Source of the DNA: Verrucomicrobiota bacterium
GTDB taxonomy: Bacteria > Verrucomicrobiota > Verrucomicrobiia > Limisphaerales > JAHEOI01
Assembly: GCA_018610125.1 (NCBI GenBank)
Contig: JAHEOI010000034.1
Coordinates: 1 to 15,132 of the forward strand
DNA length: 15,132 bases
Direction of reading: 5' to 3'
In this document: one piece after another, positions 1 through 6,682 of the stretch
How the letters are laid out: each line of letters begins with the position of its first letter
How positions within the stretch are numbered: position 1 is the first letter of the stretch
Position numbers and translations under genes: made by a program
Notes under the pieces: model-generated
Database searches by the model: none
What the model was told of the DNA's origin: nothing
Seen by the model: the letters and a program-made list of their open reading frames with translations, nothing else

Positions 1-124
1 GTCGGTTGTTGAGTCGACGGCGTGCTCTTAGCTTAGGCTCTGGAAAAGTCAATCATTTATGGCATGGTGGGTAAATTAGGTGATGACCTTATTTCCGTTT
101 ATTATTTGCCTGATTTTCACGAAT

Positions 125-130
125 AGGAAG
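125..130 (+). promoter_or_regulatory. Ribosome binding site that sets the start of the HtrA-like gene
   Basis: AGGAAG lies 6 nt before the ATG at 137. Upstream in-frame starts exist (GTG 80, ATG 83) but have no comparable Shine-Dalgarno sequence. The 137 start also places a basic-plus-hydrophobic signal peptide exactly at the N-terminus, which decides the choice. Confidence 0.6.
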
Positions 131-136
131 CCGAAA

Positions 137-1522
137 ATGCGAGCAAAGAGGATAACGACGATCGGATGGGCGTGCGGGATAATTCTGTTGTCCGGCGGGC
201 TTTTGACTGCTTCGGAAACCGGCAGCCCGCAGGGACTCGAGGTGCGGCGGAATGCCACCGTCAAAGCCGTCGACAAGGCGTTACCGAGTGTGGTAAACAT
301 CGCTACCGAGAACCTGGTTTCCCAACGCGACCAGTTTGAGGAGATGCTTCGCGAGTTTTGGGACCCGTTTTATCAGCGGCGCTCCCCCGGCACTCGCTAC
401 AATTTGGGCTCGGGTGTCATCATCGAGCAGAGCGGTTACATCTTGACCAATGACCATGTGGTGCGTCGCGCCAATCGGATCTGGGTGAAGCTGGTGGAAA
501 ATGGGCGGGAGTATCAAGCCGAGGTCGTTGCTCGCGACGCGGCCAGTGATTTGGCGATTCTCAAGATCGGCGATTCAGGGGATGAATCATTCGATGCGAT
601 CGAGATCGCGCACGCCGAGGACCTGATATTGGGGGAGACGGTCCTGGCCCTGGGGAACCCGTTTGGCTTGGGCGGCTCAGTCTCCCAAGGGATCCTGAGC
701 TCCAAGAATCGGCGTCCACCGCAAAAAAAGCAGGGCGCTCTGGATGTCGACGACTGGCTGCAAACCGATGCGGCGATCAATCCGGGAAATAGCGGCGGCC
801 CATTGATCAATCTCAATGGCGAGCTGATTGGCCTCAATGTGGCCATCTTTGAGCAAGCCGAAGGCATCGGGTTTGCGGTGCCGACTAGGCGAATCAACGA
901 GTCGCTCTCGAAGATCTTCACGCCCGAGACGGTGGCCAACGCCTGGTGGGGCGCCCGCGTTGCTGCGGGGTATGCCCCGTTGGAAGTCCTTTCAGTGGAA
1001 TCCGGGAGCCCTGCGGCCAAGGCCGGACTCAAGGAAGGCGATCAAATCGCGGCGGTTGCGGGCAAGGAATTTTCCCATTACATTTCATTTGTGCGCAAAT
1101 TGACTGCAAGTGAAAAGAAACAGCCGGTTGATGTGACTATCGAGCGCTCGGGCCAGCGTCGGACGATCGAGGTGACGCTTGAGGCGGAAGGCTCGTTCTT
1201 CAATGCAGCATTGATTCAAGAGCGCACCGGTGCAAGCTTGCAGCCCTTTACGGATGAGCTGGCTCGCGAGTTTGGGTTTCGTTCCGGCGGCGGCTTACTG
1301 GTGGCCGGTGTCGACGAAGGGACGCCTGCGGGCAAAGCGGGCTTGGAAGCCGGGATGATCATTGAAGGCATTGACGGTCAACGAGTGGATGGTATCACCG
1401 AGGCGGCGAAGTTGATTTACAAGAAACGCGGAGCAAACGTGGTTTTGGACCTTTTGGTGCAGCGTCGTAGCGATTTTAGGAAGGTCTATACCCGAGAGCG
1501 TGTTAAGATGCCGGTGCAATGA
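137..1522 (+). CDS. HtrA/DegP-like periplasmic serine protease with two PDZ domains
   Basis: This is a secreted trypsin-like protease of the HtrA (Do/DegQ) family, 461 aa, expected to degrade or refold damaged proteins in the periplasm. Residues 1-25 form a signal peptide: basic MRAKR, a hydrophobic core, then a likely cut after LTA. The protease domain covers about 40-260, with a complete catalytic triad: His107 in TNDHVV, Asp138 in DAASDLAIL and Ser219 in GNSGGPL. Two PDZ-like domains follow at about 272-350 and 375-447; these usually sense misfolded C-termini and control oligomer activity. The length is normal for the family. The stop codon overlaps the start of the ABC ATPase gene (ATGA), so the two are probably translationally coupled. 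The start at 137 is preferred over 80/83 because of the ribosome site and the signal peptide. DegP versus DegQ versus DegS cannot be told apart, and no gene symbol is assigned. Confidence 0.93.
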   Translation: MRAKRITTIGWACGIILLSGGLLTASETGSPQGLEVRRNATVKAVDKALPSVVNIATENLVSQRDQFEEMLREFWDPFYQRRSPGTRYNLGSGVIIEQSGYILTNDHVVRRANRIWVKLVENGREYQAEVVARDAASDLAILKIGDSGDESFDAIEIAHAEDLILGETVLALGNPFGLGGSVSQGILSSKNRRPPQKKQGALDVDDWLQTDAAINPGNSGGPLINLNGELIGLNVAIFEQAEGIGFAVPTRRINESLSKIFTPETVANAWWGARVAAGYAPLEVLSVESGSPAAKAGLKEGDQIAAVAGKEFSHYISFVRKLTASEKKQPVDVTIERSGQRRTIEVTLEAEGSFFNAALIQERTGASLQPFTDELAREFGFRSGGGLLVAGVDEGTPAGKAGLEAGMIIEGIDGQRVDGITEAAKLIYKKRGANVVLDLLVQRRSDFRKVYTRERVKMPVQ

Positions 1523-2472
1523 TCCAAGTCGAGAATCTGACAAAACGATACACCGGGCAGACAGCGATCTCGGAGCTTTCATTCAATGTGGGAGCCGGCG
1601 AGATTGTCGGGCTGTTGGGTCCGAATGGGGCGGGTAAGACCACAACCATGCGCATTTTGGCCGGATACATGCCGGCCTCCTCGGGAGCGGCACGGATCGG
1701 CGGCCTCGATGTGTTTTACCATTCCCGGCAAGTCCGGGAGCGGATCGGCTACATGCCGGAGAATAATCCGCTATACCCGGAAATGCGGGTCAAGGAGTAT
1801 CTGAAATTCCGGGCGCGGCTCAAGGGAGTCCGCGGCAAGCAGGTGCGCTCGCGCTTGAATGCGGTGTTGGAGCAATGTCACTTGAAGGAGGTCTCGCGCA
1901 AAATCATCGGTCAGCTCTCGAAAGGGTACCGACAGCGGGTCGGTTTGGCCGATGCCTTAATCCATAAGCCCGACCTCTTGATATTGGACGAGCCGACTCT
2001 CGGACTCGATCCGAATCAAATCCGTTCGGTCCGGCAGTTAATCAAGGACTTGGCGGGAGCCCACACGATCCTGCTTTCAACCCATATCTTGCCGGAAGTC
2101 GAGATGACCTCCGATCGGGTGCTTATCCTGGACCAGGGTAAGATCCGAGCAGCCGATACCACCGAGAATCTGCAGACGCTGATCAGCGGGGGGGGTCAAG
2201 TGATTGCCGAGCTGGCGGCACCGGAAGCCGCCTTGCGCGAATTCTTGGAGAATGCCCCCGATGCCGAGCAATACGACCTCTCCCCCTTGGATGGGGAATT
2301 TTTCCGGTGTGCCATCACACCACGGGCCGGAGCCGATTTGAGATCGATGGTTTACAATGAGGCTCGAGCCCGAGATTGGGAACTGCGGGAGCTGACGCGG
2401 AGTCGCTACTCGTTGGAGGATATCTTTGTCCATTTGACCCGAGAAGAACCGGAAGCCGAGAGCGAAGAATAA
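1519..2472 (+). CDS. ABC transporter ATP-binding protein, GldA-like
   Basis: This is the ATPase subunit of an ABC-2 type transporter, 317 aa, cytoplasmic and bound to the permease. Visible motifs are Walker A GPNGAGKTT (34-42), the Q-loop region GYMPENNPLYPEM with Glu in the usual Gln place (77-89), signature LSKGYRQRVGLA (133-144), Walker B LLILDEPT (153-160) and the H-loop STH (His189). The LSKGY signature and GYMPE loop are typical of the GldA/NosF/CcmA-like exporter group. A C-terminal extension of about 100 residues ends in the SLEDIFVHLT motif common in this group. The start overlaps the protease stop by 4 nt, and the permease gene begins 3 nt after its stop. The substrate is unknown. 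In Bacteroidota GldA supports gliding, but nothing here shows gliding, so no symbol is given. Confidence 0.93.
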   Translation: MIQVENLTKRYTGQTAISELSFNVGAGEIVGLLGPNGAGKTTTMRILAGYMPASSGAARIGGLDVFYHSRQVRERIGYMPENNPLYPEMRVKEYLKFRARLKGVRGKQVRSRLNAVLEQCHLKEVSRKIIGQLSKGYRQRVGLADALIHKPDLLILDEPTLGLDPNQIRSVRQLIKDLAGAHTILLSTHILPEVEMTSDRVLILDQGKIRAADTTENLQTLISGGGQVIAELAAPEAALREFLENAPDAEQYDLSPLDGEFFRCAITPRAGADLRSMVYNEARARDWELRELTRSRYSLEDIFVHLTREEPEAESEE

Positions 2473-2475
2473 GGG

Positions 2476-3228
2476 ATGCGTGGTTATTTAACACTGGTAA
2501 GACGGGATCTGGGGAGCTTTTTCGTTTCGATTACGGGCTACATGATCATAGCCATGGTCACCCTTTTGCTGGGGGCCAGCTTTGTTGTCTTGGTGGAAAG
2601 CTTGAACCAGGAGTCGACCAATCTGCCATTGACGGAGCTTTTCTATAGCACGTTCTACTTCTGGTTGATCTTACTGTTGGCGGCACCGGTGATTACAATG
2701 CGCTCGTTTGCCCTCGAAAAATCTACGGGGACATATGAGACGCTCATGACGGCACCGGTGGCCGACTCCCAGGTTGTCCTGGCCAAGTTCACCAGCGCCC
2801 TCCTGTTCTATCTTTTGATGTGGCTGCCGTTGGTCGTCTGTATGGTGATCCTGAATCGATTCAGCGCTGAGATCCCATCCATTAATGTCGGTCAGCTCTT
2901 GACGACGTTCCTTGGAATCTTGCTCCTGGGCGGGCTTTACATCGCGCTCGGCTGCTTTGCCTCCTCGTTGACGCGCAGTCAGATCCTGGCCGCGATGCTG
3001 ACGTTGATGCTCGGCATTGGCTTGTTCCTGGTCAGCTACCTCTCCTTGACGCTGCCGTTTCAAGGCGGGTGGCAAGGCGAGCTGATGGGCCACGTCTCAA
3101 TGATCGAGCATATGCAAGAGTTTGTTCGTGGTGTCATCGATACCCGGTACTTGGTCTTCTACGTCAGCGGGATCGCCTTTTTCCTTTTTCTGACACTCAA
3201 GGTTATCGAAAGTCGTCGCTGGAAGTGA
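2476..3228 (+). CDS. ABC-2 type transporter permease, GldF-like
   Basis: This is an integral membrane permease of 250 aa that should pair with the upstream ATPase. Six hydrophobic segments are visible at about 21-40, 58-75, 100-126, 139-162, 170-193 and 224-242. The loop after the second helix, RSFALEKSTGTYETLMTAPV (76-95), is the coupling-region motif typical of GldF/NosY-type ABC-2 permeases. The length matches GldF-type half permeases, so two copies probably pair with two ATPases. The gene sits 3 nt after the ATPase stop and 11 nt before the GldG-like gene, which implies one transcript and a shared complex. The substrate is not deducible. Confidence 0.9.
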   Translation: MRGYLTLVRRDLGSFFVSITGYMIIAMVTLLLGASFVVLVESLNQESTNLPLTELFYSTFYFWLILLLAAPVITMRSFALEKSTGTYETLMTAPVADSQVVLAKFTSALLFYLLMWLPLVVCMVILNRFSAEIPSINVGQLLTTFLGILLLGGLYIALGCFASSLTRSQILAAMLTLMLGIGLFLVSYLSLTLPFQGGWQGELMGHVSMIEHMQEFVRGVIDTRYLVFYVSGIAFFLFLTLKVIESRRWK

Positions 3229-3239
3229 AGTAAATCATC

Positions 3240-4736
3240 ATGAGTCGGAAACGTCGCCTCAAAAACAGCTTTTCGGTCATTCGCCGTTGGGGAATCGCGA
3301 TTAATGTCATCATCTCGATCGTGGCCGCTTTGATCATCGTCGTGCTGCTTAATTATTTCGCGAGACGTTACTTCGAGCGGTTTCATTTCGCTTCGGCCGG
3401 CGATTACAAGCTTACGCCATATACGGAGGAGGTGCTTTCGGCGGTCACCAATGATGTCCATGTCACTATCTTCTTCGATCGGGATAAACCGGTATTCCAT
3501 TCGATCTCCGCGCTTTTGAACGAATACGAATCGAGCTCCGAGCGCATCTCGGTGGAAACCGTCGACTACATTCGCAATCCGGCAGTGGCAGAAACGGTGA
3601 AGCAGAAGTACCCATTCTCTTTTCTGGAAAATGAGAATGTCGTCATTTTCGACAATGGGAAAGAGACCGAGATGGTTTATGGGAATGAGCTCTCGAGCTA
3701 TCGGATGGCGGAAGGGAGCCGAAGACGAATCAGGCGGGCCTCGTTCAAGGGAGAGCAACTGTTCACTTCCGCCTTATCAAGCCTTAGCTCCTCGAAACCG
3801 GCCCAGGTCTATTTCGTTCAAGGTCACCGCGAGCACGATCCGGAAGACACGTCGGTGCAGGGCTACTCCAAATTCGCCGACCTGCTGCGTCAGAACAATG
3901 CCGAGGTTAACACCCTCCGACTGAGCGGGCAGAGCGGGATTCCGGACGATTGCGATCTCCTGGTGATGGCGGGGCCGCAAAGCCCGCTTTCGGAAAGCGA
4001 GGTGAGCAAGACGAGTCAATACCTTGAGAATGGCGGTCGATTGCTCGGCCTTTTGCGATCGCAAGTCAACACCGGTCTCCTCACGACCGGGCTCCGGCCT
4101 TTGCTGGGGCGATGGGGGGTCGATCTTGGACGGAACATGGTGCTCGATCGTCCCAATAGCGTGAGCAGCCGGGGACCTTACGACATGGTGGTGACCAACT
4201 TCGGCGTCCATGAAGTCGTCAAGCCGCTTTACCAATCGCAACTTCGGGTGTTTTTCCCGCGATCGGTTGAAAAGGCCGGCAAGGGATCCCAAGCCGCGGA
4301 TGAGCCCAAGGTGGAAGAGCTCTTTTTAACCGGGGTCAAGGGTGAGGTGATTACGGATATCCGGGAGGGTGTGCCTTATCGCTCGCCCGATGCCCGTACC
4401 GGCCAAATTCCGTTGGCCGTGGCCGTGGAAGAAGGGACTGTCGAAGGGCTCGACGCCGGGGAGCGAGCGACACGCATGATCGTCGTTGGCGATTCTTTTT
4501 TCTTGAGCAATACGGCCATCAATCATTTTGCCAACCGTGATTTCGCGGCCTTGGCAATCAACTGGCTGTTCGACCGCTCCAACTTGTCGAAACGGATTCC
4601 TCCTGACCCGATCGAGGAGTATCAGCTCAATTTGACCCGGGCCGAGCGCGGAAAGGTCCGGTGGGTCTTCCTGGCCGGCATGCCGGGCGGCATATTGCTC
4701 CTCGGTATGATTGTGTGGTGGATCCGAAGGCATTGA
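3240..4736 (+). CDS. GldG-like ABC transporter auxiliary protein
   Basis: This 498-aa protein belongs to the GldG / ABC-type uncharacterized transport auxiliary family. It has a basic N-terminus, one membrane helix (about 18-40), a large extracytoplasmic domain and a C-terminal helix (about 473-494) followed by WIRRH. After helix 1 comes the family's usual segment on strain-like folding, DYKLTPYTEEVLSAV (55-69), then VTIFFDRDKP (75-84). A second motif, YFVQGHREHDP (191-201), matches the GHGE-like loop in this family. The C-terminal half contains a VVGDSFFLSN-like segment typical of the family. No enzymatic residues are recognised. Together with the ATPase and permease it completes the Gld A-F-G module. 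The likely role is to couple transporter activity to something in the periplasm, as an inference from the family. Confidence 0.87.
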   Translation: MSRKRRLKNSFSVIRRWGIAINVIISIVAALIIVVLLNYFARRYFERFHFASAGDYKLTPYTEEVLSAVTNDVHVTIFFDRDKPVFHSISALLNEYESSSERISVETVDYIRNPAVAETVKQKYPFSFLENENVVIFDNGKETEMVYGNELSSYRMAEGSRRRIRRASFKGEQLFTSALSSLSSSKPAQVYFVQGHREHDPEDTSVQGYSKFADLLRQNNAEVNTLRLSGQSGIPDDCDLLVMAGPQSPLSESEVSKTSQYLENGGRLLGLLRSQVNTGLLTTGLRPLLGRWGVDLGRNMVLDRPNSVSSRGPYDMVVTNFGVHEVVKPLYQSQLRVFFPRSVEKAGKGSQAADEPKVEELFLTGVKGEVITDIREGVPYRSPDARTGQIPLAVAVEEGTVEGLDAGERATRMIVVGDSFFLSNTAINHFANRDFAALAINWLFDRSNLSKRIPPDPIEEYQLNLTRAERGKVRWVFLAGMPGGILLLGMIVWWIRRH

Positions 4737-4752
4737 TGAAAACAGGCCCCTC

Positions 4753-6555
4753 ATGAGATTTCAAACGACATTTTGGCTGATTTTATTGGCTGCCGGTTTG
4801 GCCGCGTTGATCTGGTACCAGGAACGCTTTTACCCGGGTGCCGGCGGGACTTCCCAATTGCTTCCCGGCTTGGATGCCGAGGATGTGCGGAGCGTTGAAG
4901 TGATTCAGGACAACGAGGTCATCCGGGCCGAGCGAACGAATCGAGCCTGGCGGCTGACTCAACCGTTGAATTATCCCGCAAGCGATGGCGGCATCGACAA
5001 TCTCCTTACCGAATTGACCTTAACGTCTCGAAGGCCCCTGTTGAGCGAGCGTCGCAGTACGGCCGAAAAGCCGGACGCGACCGATTTCGGGCTGGAACCC
5101 CCGCGGATTCGCCTCAACCTCCGAACGTCGGCCAAACGGATCGGGCTCTTAATCGGCAAGGAGACATTGACGAAGAAGCATATCTACCTGCAACTGGTCG
5201 GGTCGGAGGGGATCTTCCTGGCCGATACTTCGTTGGTGGCCAAGATTCCCGCAAGCGCCGCGGCTTGGCGTGACCGGGATTTCATGAATCTCGACGATCT
5301 CGATTTCGATCGCATCCGGGTGCAGCAGTCCGGAGAGCGCGCATTTGTCGTGCAGCACGACCCCACGAATCAGTTGTGGCGGATGATCGAACCGTTGAAA
5401 GACAACGCCGATAACAGGCGGATCACCGCCTTGCTGCAAGGCTTGGAGACCCTTCGGATCCGTGAGTTTGTCAGCGATGACCCGGACGCGAATCTCGAGC
5501 CGTATGGCTTGAGCTCACCCGGGTTAAAGGTAATCCTTGCCAAGCAGACCAATGTCGTTTCGGAGATTGCCTTCGGCGGGAGTCCCACAAATCGTACCGG
5601 GCTCGTGTATGCGCTGTGCCCGAATCGAAAGAATGTGGTCTCGGTGCCCAAAACCTTGTTTAAGCGTTTTCAGCGATCCCATACCGCATTTCGCGATCGC
5701 CGTTTGTTGCGTATCGACGCGAAGCAGGTCGATCGGATCGAAGTCGAGGGCAAACGCGATTTCACGCTTGAGCGTCAAGGCGACTCAAGCTGGCAGATTA
5801 CCGAGCCCGAAACAATCCCCGCCGACACGGCCCTGGTTGAGGACTTCCTGACCTCACTCAATGAGCTGAAGATCAGGGAGTTTGTTAAGGATGTCGTCAC
5901 CGACTTTTCTCAATATCACTTGGAATCGCCATCTCGGCGATACACGCTCAAGCAAAGCAAGACCGTTGATGGCTCTGTAACGAATCGGGTCTTGGCGCAG
6001 GTTGATTTCGGCACGAACAAGGTCGATCTCGTCTACGCTCGACGGGCTCAAGACAATGCGGTCTATGGGGTCAGCCTGGCTGAAAGCCTCGATCTCCCTC
6101 AAGAGCCGTATGAGATTCGAGATCGGCAAATCTGGGACTTGAATTCAACAAATTTGACCGAGGTCGTTATTCATCAAAAGGGTCGAAGTCGCAAATTGAT
6201 TCGTGGCGACGATCAGGAATGGGGCGTTCCTCCCGGAGATCCCGGGGATATTAACTCCTTTGCCGTCAAGGAAGCGCTCTATCGCTTGAGCCGATTGCGT
6301 GCCAAGGCTTGGGTCGGTAAAGGAAGCGACATCAAGGAACAGCTTGGCTTTTCAGAGGTCAACTATCGAATCGACCTAAAGGTCGCCCGACCCAATCGAG
6401 AAACGCCTGCAGTTAAGACGGTGTCCTTTGGACGCAAGGCTCCCACGGGACGACCGTATGCCTGCGTGGTGCTGGGCGGAGAGCCTATCGTCTTTGAATT
6501 CCCAAAGTCGGTTTATCAGTTGACCAAGCGTAATCTCACCGCCCCTCCTCCCTGA
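4753..6555 (+). CDS. DUF4340-type membrane-anchored periplasmic protein, four tandem repeats
   Basis: This 600-aa protein has one N-terminal membrane helix (about 5-21) and a long soluble remainder, presumably periplasmic. It fits the DUF4340 family, commonly encoded next to GldG-like proteins in PVC bacteria. Four similar units can be seen, beginning near residues 45, 185, 326 and 468, with a spacing of about 141. Each starts with a short strand such as VDRIEV, then a tryptophan strand (AWRLTQP, LWRMIEP, SWQITEP, EWGVPPG), then a helix with LxxL residues. Units 1-3 close with an RDR linker at 173-175, 314-316 and 456-458. The ATG at 4753 is 16 nt after the previous stop; an earlier in-frame start at 4711 would overlap GldG and precede the hydrophobic helix with charged residues, so it is disfavoured. 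The stop codon TGA lies inside the repeat element that follows. Biochemical function is unknown. Confidence 0.85.
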   Translation: MRFQTTFWLILLAAGLAALIWYQERFYPGAGGTSQLLPGLDAEDVRSVEVIQDNEVIRAERTNRAWRLTQPLNYPASDGGIDNLLTELTLTSRRPLLSERRSTAEKPDATDFGLEPPRIRLNLRTSAKRIGLLIGKETLTKKHIYLQLVGSEGIFLADTSLVAKIPASAAAWRDRDFMNLDDLDFDRIRVQQSGERAFVVQHDPTNQLWRMIEPLKDNADNRRITALLQGLETLRIREFVSDDPDANLEPYGLSSPGLKVILAKQTNVVSEIAFGGSPTNRTGLVYALCPNRKNVVSVPKTLFKRFQRSHTAFRDRRLLRIDAKQVDRIEVEGKRDFTLERQGDSSWQITEPETIPADTALVEDFLTSLNELKIREFVKDVVTDFSQYHLESPSRRYTLKQSKTVDGSVTNRVLAQVDFGTNKVDLVYARRAQDNAVYGVSLAESLDLPQEPYEIRDRQIWDLNSTNLTEVVIHQKGRSRKLIRGDDQEWGVPPGDPGDINSFAVKEALYRLSRLRAKAWVGKGSDIKEQLGFSEVNYRIDLKVARPNRETPAVKTVSFGRKAPTGRPYACVVLGGEPIVFEFPKSVYQLTKRNLTAPPP

Positions 6556-6638
6556 TAGGGACGTCCTCCCGGACGTCCCACTTATCTCTTCGCCCCCTCT
6601 TTGGAAACAAGGACCTCGGGGACGACGTCCCTATCGGG
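6551..6638. repeat. REP/BIME-like palindromic element, copy A
   Basis: Two arms in inverted orientation flank a spacer of about 30 nt. The outer 12 nt are a perfect inverted repeat: GATAGGGACGTC at 6554-6565 and its complement at 6624-6635. The left arm is itself a hairpin with a perfect 9-bp stem (GGGACGTCC at 6558-6566, loop TCCC, partner at 6571-6579). The right arm is a weaker hairpin (GGACCTC at 6611-6617 with GACGTCC at 6624-6630). The TGA stop of the DUF4340 gene at 6553-6555 is the element's left edge. A hairpin directly after a stop could act as a terminator or mRNA stabiliser, but there is no clean T-run. Confidence 0.8.
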
Positions 6639-6669
6639 GCCCCCAACATTTCCATTCTGTGTTATCTTT

Positions 6670-6676
6670 GGGTGGA
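6670..6676 (+). promoter_or_regulatory. Ribosome binding site for the AsmA-like gene
   Basis: GGGTGGA ends 6 nt before the ATG at 6683. The alternative GTG at 6659 in the same frame has no purine-rich sequence at the proper distance, so 6683 is the preferred start. Confidence 0.45.
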
Positions 6677-6682
6677 TTCGAT

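Noticed and set aside
1..74. Possible 3' end of an upstream gene (one frame stays open to TAA at 72-74)
   Set aside because: Too short to judge coding, and other frames have earlier stops; nothing supports a product.
514..1032. Minus-strand open frame opposite the protease
   Set aside because: It overlaps the catalytic Ser region of a clearly conserved HtrA protein and shows no domain of its own.
1519..4736. Naming the ABC genes gldA, gldF and gldG as gliding motility genes
   Set aside because: The family match is good but no other gliding gene is present, and such modules occur in non-gliding bacteria.
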